The notes under the pieces: model-generated | Databases searched by the model: none | The model's input: the letters and a program-made list of their open reading frames with translations, nothing else | What the model was told of the DNA's origin: nothing | Shown: positions 1 through 8,398 of the stretch, in pieces | Numbering within the stretch: the first letter of the stretch is position 1 | How the letters are laid out: each line of letters opens with the position of its first letter | Assembly (NCBI RefSeq): GCF_900291955.1 | Contig: NZ_OLMR01000002.1 | Span: 248,001-312,000 of the forward strand | From: Pseudoruminococcus massiliensis | GTDB taxonomy: Bacteria > Bacillota > Clostridia > Oscillospirales > Acutalibacteraceae | Direction: 5' to 3' | Length of the DNA: 64,000 nt | Made by a program: the position numbers and the translations under genes

Positions 1-2461
1 TATCGAAAGCAGCATCAAATGAAAGACCATCAAGCTCAAGAAGTCTGATAAGCTCAGGAATAGAGATAACTGGGTGTGTATCGTTGAGCTGAATAGCACA
101 ATGATTAGCAAAGTTAGAATAATCATTGCCATACTTAGCCTTATATCTCTTAATAATATCTTGGAGAGAAGCACTGCAGAAGAAATACTGCTGCTTTAAT
201 CTAAGAACCTTACCTTCATACTGGTTGTCGTTAGGATAAAGAACCTTTGTGATGTTTTCTGCATCGTTCTTATCCTGAACAGCAGCATCATAATGGCTGT
301 CGTTAAACTGGAGGAAGTCAAAGTCATTAAGAGCTTCTGCTTCCCAAAGACGAAGTGTATTGATGTTGTCTGTACCATAGCCGATAACAGCCATATCATA
401 AGGAACGGCCTTAACAACCTGATCAGCGAACTTAACAATAACAGTATCCTCATTTCTTCTGATGCACCATGGGTCACCGAAGCTCTGCCAATCGTCAGCT
501 CTTTCTACCTGGAAACCGTCTTCAATGCTCTGCTTGAAAAGACCGTACTTATAACGGATTCCATAGCCATCGAGAGGTACATCCTGAGTTGCAGCAGAAT
601 CAAGGAAGCAAGCTGCGAGTCTGCCGAGACCGCCGTTACCGAGAGCAGCGTCGTCGATTTCCTCGAATACATTGATATCAATGCCCTTGTCAGCGAGAAG
701 CTTCTTAACTTGGTCAAGAACACCCATAGCATAAAGGTTATTATACATCATTCGTCCCATAAGGAACTCTGCTGAGAAATAGTAAGCACGGCGTGAATTT
801 GCGTGGTTCTTCTTAGCCTTAGCCCACTTTTCAGTGATTTCGCCCATCATAGCTCTGCCGAGGCATTCATGAAGCTCTGCAGGAGAAAGCTCCTCAAGCT
901 CCTTACAATACTCGTTCTTCGCTGTCAAAATAAGGTTGTCGATGATGTTGTTCTTCATTTCTTTTTTGTCCTCCAGCCTTCTGTAGATTTTTGATAACTT
1001 ATAAAGCTTTTTTGAAATCTCAGGTGTATTAGCACCTGCTTTCATTCTCCAAGCCCAGTTGCCACCGAGCGTTGAAGGGATATTTATACGAGCCTCAGAG
1101 CCAAGTCCGAGGATATCCTGCATTTGAACAATCGCATAATCGCTGACGCTCTGATATGCTGTGCGTATAAAGCCCCAGTTTATGCCTTCCTTTTTATTCA
1201 GGTTACAGTATTCATTAGCAAATTCTTGGTCTTCTTCACTTGCATGGTTATACCAACCACAGACTGTATCATTATCATGAGTGCCAATATAGCAAACTGT
1301 ATTTGAACTAAAGTTATGTGGAAGATAGTCGCTATCCTCCTTAGAATCGAATGCAAATTCAAGAATCTTCATTCCTGGGTATCCAGTATCTTTAAGAAGC
1401 TTGATTACATCGGGTGTCATAAGACCGAGGTCCTCGGCAATAATCGGAATATCGCCCAGACGCTCTTTAAGCTTATTAAAGAAATTCATACCAGGTCCTT
1501 CGATCCAAGAACCGTTTATAGCATTTTCCGCAGGATACGGAATAGCGTAGAAAGAAGCAAAAGCTCTGAAATGGTCGATACGAGTTACATCGAACATCTT
1601 TGATGCACTTTCAATACGCTTAAACCACCAGTCATAGCCTGTTTCCTCAAGATAAATCCAATCATAAAGTGGATTGCCCCAAAGTTGACCTGTTTCTGAG
1701 AAATAATCCGGAGGACAACCCGCAACACATACAGGCTTACGGTCACTATCGAGCCAGAATACATCAGGGTTAGCCCATGTATCAGCACTATCCATTGCAA
1801 CATAGATAGGCATATCTCCGAAGATGAGAACACCGTTGTCATTTGCGTATTTCTTAAAGTCTGCCCATTGGCTATAAAACTTATACTGAACAAACTTCCA
1901 AAAACCTACATCATATCCGAGAAGCTTATTATAATAATTTATAGTATCAGGGTTACGATGTCTTATAAGCTTATCAGGCCACTCTGTCCATGCCTTGTTT
2001 CCGAAATAGTTCTTTACAGACATATACAAAGCATAATTTCCGAGCCAGCTGTCATTTTTGTCACAGAACTTCCAAAAATCCCACTTTTCTTTGTCATCAA
2101 GAGCCATAAAGCGGTCATAAGCAATTTTCAGAACCTTAAAGCGATTATTATAGATTTTTGCATAATCTATCTTTTCCTCGTCTTCTCCCCAATCTAAAGC
2201 TGTAATCTCATCACGAATCAGCAAATTTTCCTCGCAAAGGAAGTCGAGGTCAATCAGATATGGGTTACCTGCATAGGTTGAGAACGACTGATATGGCGAA
2301 TCGCCATAGCTTGTCGGTCCAACAGGAAGAATCTGCCAGTATTTTTGACCTGAATACTTCAAGAAATCAACGAAGTCATAGGCCGCCTTGCCGATAGTAC
2401 CAATTCCGTATGGTGACGGAAGGGAAGTAATCGGCATAAGAATTCCGGCACTTCTTGCCAT
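1..2461 (-). CDS. malQ-glgP: MalQ-GlgP fusion: 4-alpha-glucanotransferase joined to glycogen phosphorylase (3' end outside window)
   Basis: One open frame runs from the ATG at 2461 to the window edge. Residues 1-500 are a GH77 amylomaltase (starts MARSAGILMPITSLPSPYG) with the three catalytic acids in TRIDHFRAF (about 290), IAEDLG (341) and THDNDT (394). A short linker ending in RRLEDKKE leads without a stop into a GT35 glycogen phosphorylase N-terminus (SAEFLMGRMMYNNLY, LGNGGLGRLAACFLDS). The PLP-lysine region lies outside. MalQ disproportionates maltodextrins and GlgP phosphorolyses glucan chains to glucose-1-phosphate, so the two activities are complementary. The phosphorylase ATG at 956-958 has its own GGAGGA 11 nt upstream, so free GlgP might also be made. 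An ATG at 2479 is also in frame; 2461 is preferred because GGAG lies 8 nt before it and it matches the usual MalQ N-terminus. Both parts are certain; whether the fusion is translated as one chain is inference. Confidence 0.88.
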   Translation of the reverse strand, partial: MARSAGILMPITSLPSPYGIGTIGKAAYDFVDFLKYSGQKYWQILPVGPTSYGDSPYQSFSTYAGNPYLIDLDFLCEENLLIRDEITALDWGEDEEKIDYAKIYNNRFKVLKIAYDRFMALDDKEKWDFWKFCDKNDSWLGNYALYMSVKNYFGNKAWTEWPDKLIRHRNPDTINYYNKLLGYDVGFWKFVQYKFYSQWADFKKYANDNGVLIFGDMPIYVAMDSADTWANPDVFWLDSDRKPVCVAGCPPDYFSETGQLWGNPLYDWIYLEETGYDWWFKRIESASKMFDVTRIDHFRAFASFYAIPYPAENAINGSWIEGPGMNFFNKLKERLGDIPIIAEDLGLMTPDVIKLLKDTGYPGMKILEFAFDSKEDSDYLPHNFSSNTVCYIGTHDNDTVCGWYNHASEEDQEFANEYCNLNKKEGINWGFIRTAYQSVSDYAIVQMQDILGLGSEARINIPSTLGGNWAWRMKAGANTPEISKKLYKLSKIYRRLEDKKEMKNNIIDNLILTAKNEYCKELEELSPAELHECLGRAMMGEITEKWAKAKKNHANSRRAYYFSAEFLMGRMMYNNLYAMGVLDQVKKLLADKGIDINVFEEIDDAALGNGGLGRLAACFLDSAATQDVPLDGYGIRYKYGLFKQSIEDGFQVERADDWQSFGDPWCIRRNEDTVIVKFADQVVKAVPYDMAVIGYGTDNINTLRLWEAEALNDFDFLQFNDSHYDAAVQDKNDAENITKVLYPNDNQYEGKVLRLKQQYFFCSASLQDIIKRYKAKYGNDYSNFANHCAIQLNDTHPVISIPELIRLLELDGLSFDAAFD

Positions 2462-2887
2462 GAAATCATCTCCGTCCATATAAAATTTTCTCCGCCTGGG
2501 TTTATAAAGGTATAATGGCGAAATAATTACAAAATAAATTTTGGCTGTTCAAGCAGAATTAAATAATGTATAAACTTCCAAATAAAATCTACACACCAAT
2601 TTAAATTATACTAACTTTATTTTACAAATATGTCAAAATAACAGCCCATAAATAGATATTAACACAATTTTATGATTTTTTCAATACATAATAGCGAAAA
2701 ATCCTTAAAATAATGTGCAATTTTTGGCTAAAATACGATGTGCATTTTGCACAGAGCAAATTTTCAAAGCTCTTCTTGTGTTTTTACACCCTTATTTTTT
2801 ATTATAACATATAATTTCGAATAATCATAGCACTAATTTTAATTTTCAGTCGGAAAAAAGATTTTTCGTCAATTTGTGCATATAAGC
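2462..2887. other. AT-rich intergenic region with possible malQ-glgP promoter
   Basis: No coding frame is credible here. The minus strand has TTGACA (2631-2636) with TAGTAT 17 nt downstream, overlapping a perfect TATAAT (2605-2610) that sits at a 20-nt spacing. This is a plausible but imperfect promoter for malQ-glgP. A short inverted repeat at 2852-2869 could end the HAD gene. No operator or riboswitch is recognised. Confidence 0.35.
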
Positions 2888-3529
2888 TCAAAGAAACTTC
2901 TCAATTTCGCCTGCTGTTTCGGCAAAATTCACAGCACCCTCGGCTTCCATTTCTTTACGAGTTCCATATCCATATAAAACCCCGACAAAGCCACAGCCAC
3001 AAAGCCTTGCTCCCTCTGCATCAAACTTGGTATCGCCAATCAAGGCAGAATTTTCGGGAGTAGCACCAAGATTTTTAATTCCATAATTAAGCACATCAAT
3101 TTTCTTCTGACGCTCTGCGTTTGCCGTAGCACCCGAAACAAAATCAAAATATTGCAAGAGTCCGATATTATCTATAATCTGCCTTGCAAAAAGCTCATAC
3201 TTAGAGGTTGCAACTCCAAGCTTGTAACCCTTTTCACGAAGTCTTTCTAAAAGCTCTTTGATTCCGTCATAAGCTTTATTCATATACTTGCCCTTAGTAT
3301 CATAATAGCTCTTATAAGTTTTAACACCAAACTTGACCTTTTCATCATCAAGACCAAGCCTATAAAAACTATCTGCAAGTGGCGGACCGATAAATGATTC
3401 AAGTCTGAAATTTTCCGGAACAACTATTTTTAAATCCTCTATTGTCCTTCTGACACACCAAAGTATGCCTTCTCCGGATTCGCTAAGAGTTCCGTCAAGG
3501 TCAAAAAATACAGCGTCATACTTTCTCAT
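2888..3529 (-). CDS. HAD-superfamily phosphatase, phosphoglycolate phosphatase-like
   Basis: A 213-residue soluble HAD hydrolase with all four motifs: FFDLDGTLSES (nucleophile Asp and acid/base Asp), GVATSK (motif II), a Lys in the cap-core return, and IGDTKFDAEGAR (Mg-binding Asp). The size and an alpha-helical cap between motifs I and II fit the Gph/PpaX branch, which removes phosphate from small metabolites such as phosphoglycolate or pyrophosphate. The substrate cannot be read from sequence. The start is the ATG at 3529, with AAGGAGAG 8-9 nt upstream; the in-frame TTG at 3547 overlaps that ribosome site and is rejected. It is divergent from the acyltransferase gene, whose promoter overlaps its upstream region. 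Confidence 0.85.
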   Translation of the reverse strand: MRKYDAVFFDLDGTLSESGEGILWCVRRTIEDLKIVVPENFRLESFIGPPLADSFYRLGLDDEKVKFGVKTYKSYYDTKGKYMNKAYDGIKELLERLREKGYKLGVATSKYELFARQIIDNIGLLQYFDFVSGATANAERQKKIDVLNYGIKNLGATPENSALIGDTKFDAEGARLCGCGFVGVLYGYGTRKEMEAEGAVNFAETAGEIEKFL

Positions 3530-3548
3530 TACCCAACTCTCCTTCAAG

Positions 3549-3577
3549 TTGAAAAATCCCTTTTTCTTTGTTATAAT
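3549..3577 (+). promoter_or_regulatory. Sigma-A promoter of the acyltransferase gene
   Basis: TTGAAA (3549-3554), 17-bp spacer, TATAAT (3572-3577). Transcription would start near 3584, about 60 nt before the ATG at 3644. Confidence 0.7.
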
Positions 3578-3643
3578 TGTAGCATATATATTTGATTGCG
3601 AAAAGCCCCACTAAGATATTTCGGCATTATTGGAGGAAATAAA

Positions 3644-4441
3644 ATGAATATTGAAAAATTTTTCAACAAAACCCAAAAACCGAAATCAAATCGAAGGCGA
3701 ATTTATGCTCTTGATGAACTGCGAGGCTTTTCTGTATTTTGTATGGTATTTTATCACGCATTTTTTTCTATCGGTGAAATTTTCAAAGTTCCATTCTTTT
3801 TATCTTTACTAAAATTCTTTATGCCGGCAGAACCATTTTTTGCGGCAATTTTTATAATAATATCAGGAATATCTTCAAATCTTAGCCACTCAAATCTATC
3901 TCGTGGTGCAAAGCTTTTTATAGTGGCAATGGCAGTAACACTTGTAACATCAGTCGTAGAGCCAGAATATATAATCCAGTTTGGCGTCCTGCATATGCTT
4001 TCTGTTTCTATGCTAATATATGGATTGATGCAAAAGCCACTCTCAAAAATACCACGAATATTCGGAATGATTTTATTCGCAGTTCTGTTTGCAATAAGCT
4101 ATTGTGTGCCGTATAGATACCTTGGCATACCAAATATTTTTGCAATAAAGCTTCCGAATGTACTTTATTCAACATCTTGGCTATTTCCGATAGGCTTTCC
4201 AAATGCAAGCTTTTCTTCATCAGACTATTTTCCGTTGATACCATGGCTTTTCGCATTTCTTTTCGGAACATATATAGGTAAGTACGCTGCAGAAGAAAGG
4301 TTTCCGAAATTCGCTTATAAAAGCCATATTCCATTTTTCTCATTCTTGGGCAGACACGCACTTCTGATATATGTTGCACATCAGCCAATAATATTTGGCA
4401 TAACCTATGTCATAGCCTTTATGTTAGGTATGTTGCCTTAA
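3644..4441 (+). CDS. Heparan-alpha-glucosaminide N-acetyltransferase-like membrane protein (DUF1624 type)
   Basis: A 265-residue polytopic membrane protein with about seven hydrophobic helices. After a basic N-terminus it shows the family signature ALDELRGFSVFCMVFYHAFF in the first helix (Arg-Gly pair and following His), then several helices and a C-terminal helix starting GRHALLIYVAHQP with the second conserved His. This matches the bacterial HGSNAT_cat/DUF1624 group, predicted to move acyl groups across the membrane; the bacterial substrate is unknown. The start at 3644 is chosen over an upstream in-frame codon because GGAGG at 3632-3636 is correctly spaced. It is monocistronic behind a good promoter, with a hairpin 13 nt after its stop. 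Confidence 0.75.
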   Translation: MNIEKFFNKTQKPKSNRRRIYALDELRGFSVFCMVFYHAFFSIGEIFKVPFFLSLLKFFMPAEPFFAAIFIIISGISSNLSHSNLSRGAKLFIVAMAVTLVTSVVEPEYIIQFGVLHMLSVSMLIYGLMQKPLSKIPRIFGMILFAVLFAISYCVPYRYLGIPNIFAIKLPNVLYSTSWLFPIGFPNASFSSSDYFPLIPWLFAFLFGTYIGKYAAEERFPKFAYKSHIPFFSFLGRHALLIYVAHQPIIFGITYVIAFMLGMLP

Positions 4442-4453
4442 AAACACCTTTCT

Positions 4454-4470
4454 GGCGAACGAAGTTCGCC
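4454..4470. terminator. Small hairpin after the acyltransferase gene
   Basis: A perfect 7-bp stem GGCGAAC/GTTCGCC with a 3-nt loop, 13 nt after the stop codon. The following T-tract is poor, so termination is uncertain. Confidence 0.4.
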
Positions 4471-4626
4471 TTGTCGGTAATTCATTGGTAAAATCTTCAA
4501 TAGTGGCAATAAACTTTTCTTACAAAACCAACTATAAAACTTAAAAGCCACTACAACATTTTTAATTTAATTTTAGTTTTCTTCTATATATTTAAATTAA
4601 AGAATAAATTCAAAGGTTGTGAGATT

Positions 4627-5301
4627 ATGAAGCTTCTACTTTGTGAAGATGAAAAAGAACTTTCCAATGCGTTAAAAGCAATTCTCCGACATAATAATTA
4701 TACTGTTGATGCAGTTTATGATGGAGAAGACGCACTTGCTTATGCAGAAGCCGACCAATATGACGGCATTATTCTTGACCTTATGATGCCAAAAATGAAT
4801 GGCTTAGAGGTACTCTTAACACTTAGAAGTCACGGAAACAACACTCCTGTACTTATCCTCACCGCAAAATCAGAAACCGAAGACAAAATAACAGGTCTTG
4901 ACCTCGGCGCCGATGATTATCTCGCAAAGCCCTTTGATATGGGAGAGCTTCTTGCAAGAGTAAGAGCTGTAACCAGACGAAGTACAGGTAATGCCATTGA
5001 TACAATCACATATGGCGACTTAACCTTAAATAAGCAAAGCTTTGAGCTTTCAACATCTAAAGAAACAATCCGTCTTGGTGGCAAGGAATATGGCATAATC
5101 GAGCTTCTCATCTCAAACCCTGCAAGCCTGATTTCCACAGAAAAAATTATGGAGCGAGTATGGGGTTATGATTCCGAAGCAGAAATAAATGTTGTATGGG
5201 TTTATATCTCATCACTAAGAAAAAAGCTCGCTCAAATAGGCTCGACTGTTGAGATTAAAGCATCACGAGGACTTGGCTATACTCTCGAAAAAGCTGATTA
5301 A
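4627..5301 (+). CDS. OmpR/PhoB-family response regulator
   Basis: A 224-residue two-domain regulator. The receiver domain (1-115) has the acidic pair E7-D8, phospho-acceptor D51 in ILDLMMPKMNG, T79 and K101. The winged-helix DNA-binding domain (about 125-222) contains the typical VWGYDSEAEINVVWVYIS and RGLGYTLE segments. It should act as a cytoplasmic transcription factor, phosphorylated by the histidine kinase that starts 14 nt downstream. Similar pairs often control cell-envelope or antimicrobial-peptide responses, but no target gene is adjacent, so the signal is unknown. Confidence 0.9.
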   Translation: MKLLLCEDEKELSNALKAILRHNNYTVDAVYDGEDALAYAEADQYDGIILDLMMPKMNGLEVLLTLRSHGNNTPVLILTAKSETEDKITGLDLGADDYLAKPFDMGELLARVRAVTRRSTGNAIDTITYGDLTLNKQSFELSTSKETIRLGGKEYGIIELLISNPASLISTEKIMERVWGYDSEAEINVVWVYISSLRKKLAQIGSTVEIKASRGLGYTLEKAD

Positions 5302-5315
5302 ACGAGGGTTGAAAT

Positions 5316-6557
5316 ATGATTAAACAACTTCAAAAAAAATTTGTACTTATAGCCATGTGTTCATTTCTTGCAGTTATAGTATGTATAGTAGGCGGAATAA
5401 ATATAGCTGTCACTATTCACGAAAATGAGGCAACCGAAAATATTCTCAATATACTTTCTGATAATGATGGTAAATTTCCGAAAAATAATAACCATACTGA
5501 ACCCAAAGATTTCAACAAAAGAAAGCCTTTCTTTGATTTCAGTATGATGACAGAAGAAACGCCCTTTGAAACACGCTTTTTTACTGTTATGGTTGATTCA
5601 GATAATAATATTATTCAGCTGGACACAGGACATATCGCCGCAGTTTCACCAGATGAGGCAGAAAGCATTGCACTTGAAATGCTGAATAGTGGTTCAAATT
5701 CAGGAAGCTATGGTTCATATAAATATCGCATAACTGAACAAAGCTATGGAAAGCTTATAGTATTTGTAGACCGCAGTAATCAGCTAAAAACATTATCAAC
5801 ATATCTCATATGGTCATGTTCTATTGGTGCAATAAGCCTTTTGATAGTATTTATTCTTGTTTCGTTGCTTTCACGCCGAGCAATAAAGCCTGTTATAGAA
5901 AATATGGAAAAGCAAAAACAATTCATAACTGATGCCGGTCACGAAATTAAAACTCCACTTGCTATAATTTCTGCTAATGCTGATGTTCTTGAGCTTGATA
6001 CAGGCAAATCTGAATGGATAGACAGTATACGCAATCAGACTAAGCGTCTTAATAGCCTTGTTAAATCATTGCTTGAGCTTTCTAAGGTCGATGAGGGCAA
6101 ATCCACTTTAAATATGTGTATGTTTTCAATTTCTGGTACGATAGAACACGCTGTTGAAGATTTTCAACCTATTGCCAAAAAGCTTGATAAAACTCTCGTT
6201 TCCGAGATAACTCCACAGCTTTCTATAAAGGGAGATTCTGAGAGCATAGCAAGATTGACAGGTATTCTAATAGATAATGCACTAAAATATTCAGATAAAA
6301 ACGGCACAATAAAAGTAACCCTCACTCGAAATAGCAGAGGAACAATTCTTGCTGTCAGCAATACAGGTTGTACATTAAAGCAAAACGAGCTTTCAAGATT
6401 ATTTGATAGATTTTATAGAGCTGATTCGTCAAGGTCGAGAGAAACTGGTGGTTATGGAATAGGCTTATCTCTTGCAAAAGCAATAGTTGAGGCTCACAAG
6501 GGAAAGATTTCCGCAAAAGTTGATGATGGTATAATCACCTTTAAAGCTATACTATAA
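5316..6557 (+). CDS. Sensor histidine kinase, partner of the upstream regulator
   Basis: A 413-residue membrane kinase. The first transmembrane segment is at about 8-32, an extracytoplasmic sensor of about 130 residues is rich in Asn, Lys and acidic residues, and the second segment is at about 163-186. No clear HAMP domain is seen: TM2 leads almost directly into the dimerisation helix with phospho-acceptor H209 in DAGHEIKTPLA. The ATPase domain has the N box (LIDNALKYSD), the F box (LFDRFYRADSSRS) and the G2 box (GYGIGLSLAKAIV). It is co-transcribed with the regulator and ends at a strong bidirectional terminator. The ligand is unknown. Confidence 0.9.
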   Translation: MIKQLQKKFVLIAMCSFLAVIVCIVGGINIAVTIHENEATENILNILSDNDGKFPKNNNHTEPKDFNKRKPFFDFSMMTEETPFETRFFTVMVDSDNNIIQLDTGHIAAVSPDEAESIALEMLNSGSNSGSYGSYKYRITEQSYGKLIVFVDRSNQLKTLSTYLIWSCSIGAISLLIVFILVSLLSRRAIKPVIENMEKQKQFITDAGHEIKTPLAIISANADVLELDTGKSEWIDSIRNQTKRLNSLVKSLLELSKVDEGKSTLNMCMFSISGTIEHAVEDFQPIAKKLDKTLVSEITPQLSIKGDSESIARLTGILIDNALKYSDKNGTIKVTLTRNSRGTILAVSNTGCTLKQNELSRLFDRFYRADSSRSRETGGYGIGLSLAKAIVEAHKGKISAKVDDGIITFKAIL

Positions 6558-6563
6558 CAAAAT

Positions 6564-6644
6564 AAAAAGCTACTCTTGCTAAGTGATATGTGTCTAAAAT
6601 TCCAGATACATATCAAACTAAAAATAAGCAAGAGTAGCTTTTTT
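6564..6644. terminator. Bidirectional terminator between the kinase gene and aguB
   Basis: A 17-bp stem (AAAAAGCTACTCTTGCT at 6564-6580 paired with 6627-6644) flanked by A and T runs encloses a second inverted repeat (GATATGTGTCT / AGATACATATC). It serves both converging units. Confidence 0.85.
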
Positions 6645-6657
6645 GTATTATAAACTT

Positions 6658-7539
6658 TTAGTCTTTAAGACCTGCAATAATTCCGTACTGTTCAGGTCGT
6701 CTATCTCTGAAAATTCCCCAGCTTAATCTTTCTTCCTCAATCTCGTGGAGGTCGAATTCTGTGGTTATAACAGCTTCGGATTCTCTATCCGCAGAGGCTC
6801 TTATCTCGCCCAATTCATCAGTGATAAATGATGAGCCATAGAACTTTAAGGAAGATTTCTGATGATTATTTTCATATGATGGCTCAACGCTTTCAATGCC
6901 AATTCTGTTTGCGGCGATTACAGGAATGATATTTGCAGCTGAATGTCCCTGCATACAACGCCTCCAGTGTGGCATACTGTCAACCTCGAGAATAGGCTCA
7001 GAACCAATCGCAGTTGGATAGAATAAAAGCTCTGCACCCTTTAATGCCATACATCTTGCTGCCTCAGGAAACCACTGGTCCCAACAAATTCCTACGCCGA
7101 TTTTTCCGAAAGTAGTTTTAAATACTTTAAAGCCTGTATCTCCTGGAGAAAAATAGAATTTTTCCTGATAAAAATGGTCATCAGGAATGTGCGTCTTTCT
7201 ATAAACGCCAAGAAAGCTTCCACAATCAAGAATAGCAACGCTGTTATATCTCAGATACCTTGCTCTCTCAAAAAAGCTTACAGGTATAACAAGATTAAGT
7301 TCACGAGAAAGCTCTGTCATTCTTATAACAGCAGGGTCTTTTTTTGCCTCAAAAGCAAGAGAATAATAATCGTAATTTCTTTCTTGGCAAAAATATGGCG
7401 TTTCAAAAAGTTCAGGAAGAAGCACAATATTAGCCCCTTCTGCCGCAGCCTCTCTTACTAGCTTTTCTGCCTTTGAAATGTTTTCTTCACGAGAACTGCT
7501 CATAGACATCTGAACAGCAGCAACTTTAACTTTCCTCAT
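6658..7539 (-). CDS. aguB: N-carbamoylputrescine amidase (nitrilase family)
   Basis: A 293-residue cytoplasmic carbon-nitrogen hydrolase. The catalytic triad is E43 (LLPELFETPYF), K115 (YRKTHIPDD) and C152 (GVGICWDQWFPEAAR). The long family-specific stretches YQEKFYFSPGDTGF, YPTAIGSEP and WGIFRDRRPEQYG point to AguB, which turns N-carbamoylputrescine into putrescine, CO2 and ammonia. The start at 7539 follows AAAGGAA; an upstream in-frame codon lies too close to the spoIIID stop. It sits 14 nt downstream of spoIIID, suggesting co-transcription. No agmatine deiminase is nearby, so the rest of the pathway must lie elsewhere. Confidence 0.88.
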   Translation of the reverse strand: MRKVKVAAVQMSMSSSREENISKAEKLVREAAAEGANIVLLPELFETPYFCQERNYDYYSLAFEAKKDPAVIRMTELSRELNLVIPVSFFERARYLRYNSVAILDCGSFLGVYRKTHIPDDHFYQEKFYFSPGDTGFKVFKTTFGKIGVGICWDQWFPEAARCMALKGAELLFYPTAIGSEPILEVDSMPHWRRCMQGHSAANIIPVIAANRIGIESVEPSYENNHQKSSLKFYGSSFITDELGEIRASADRESEAVITTEFDLHEIEEERLSWGIFRDRRPEQYGIIAGLKD

Positions 7540-7553
7540 AATTAAAATTCCTT

Positions 7554-7805
7554 TCAGCAATCTCCCTTATATTTTCTTCTTGTAGCCATACCACCACGGA
7601 TATGACGCTGTGCCTTATTTATCTCTAAAACACTCTTCACCTCACGATAAAGCTGTGGATTAACCTTTTTCAGCCTTTCGCTGACATCTTTATGAACAGT
7701 GCTTTTACTTATTCCAAACTTTTTGGCTGTCTTTCTTACAGTAGCCTTGCTCTGGATAATATATTCTCCAAGCTCAACCGCTCTCTGTTCTACAAAGCCT
7801 TTCAC
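7554..7805 (-). CDS. spoIIID: Sporulation transcription factor SpoIIID
   Basis: An 83-residue helix-turn-helix protein. Its core, ATVRKTAKKFGISKSTVHKD, is the hallmark SpoIIID recognition region, followed by a basic C-terminal stretch (HIRGGMATRRKYK) that also contacts DNA in this family. In endospore formers SpoIIID is the mother-cell switch between early and late sigma factors. The start is GTG at 7805 with AGGAGGG 7 nt upstream. The gene leads an apparent two-gene unit with aguB. Its presence, with gpr and ytaF in the window, indicates a sporulating lineage, although presence alone does not prove that spores are made. Confidence 0.92.
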   Translation of the reverse strand: MKGFVEQRAVELGEYIIQSKATVRKTAKKFGISKSTVHKDVSERLKKVNPQLYREVKSVLEINKAQRHIRGGMATRRKYKGDC

Positions 7806-7872
7806 ATAATTACCCTCCTATGGTTTAGTGGTAATTTATATGAAATTTTCTGTAAATATATGCAAGCTTAGT

Positions 7873-8373
7873 TTATCTGATTCTTGCCCTAAGAGTAGCT
7901 ACTGAAGATATTACATCATCATATGCCTCGTTATAGATTTCAGAATTTTCCTCATTAACCTTCTGATAATCAGAATCATCTCTGTTATCATATGCTGATT
8001 GAACCAAAGCTTTTGTTATAGCAACAGTTTCAAGAACCTTATCGCAAGGTTCTTCAACATTTTCCTTATCAAATTCAATGAAATTTTTGCTTGCATCAAT
8101 ATTCTTAGTCTTTGCGGCAATTTCTTCTATTTCAATAAGCTTATTTATATATTTTTCTGTGGAAGCTTTATCTTTATAACTCCAAGAATTACTTATTTCT
8201 TTAAGCTCTCTGTTTTTCATAAGAAAAGTATCAGTACATTTGCTCAGCTGCTCATAATATTCATTATTCTGCTTACTTGCCTCAGCAGATGAACAAGCCG
8301 ACAAGACAAACATCATTCCTGCCAAAAATAATAAGCTAAATGACCTCTTAAAAAGTCTGACAGCTCGTGTCAT
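7873..8373 (-). CDS. Small lipoprotein, unknown function
   Basis: 166 residues. A basic N-terminus, a hydrophobic stretch and the lipobox VLSAC make it a predicted lipid-anchored extracytoplasmic protein. The mature part is acidic, helical and has two Cys residues that could pair. No known domain is recognised. It lies 25 nt downstream of the Ser-rich lipoprotein gene, and both mature domains are helical with similar charge, so they may be co-expressed and act together. Confidence 0.7.
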   Translation of the reverse strand: MTRAVRLFKRSFSLLFLAGMMFVLSACSSAEASKQNNEYYEQLSKCTDTFLMKNRELKEISNSWSYKDKASTEKYINKLIEIEEIAAKTKNIDASKNFIEFDKENVEEPCDKVLETVAITKALVQSAYDNRDDSDYQKVNEENSEIYNEAYDDVISSVATLRARIR

Positions 8374-8398
8374 TCAATGGCACTCCCTTTCGATAAAA

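Noticed and set aside
293-775. Plus-strand 160-codon frame
   Set aside because: Antisense to the GlgP part of the fusion gene.
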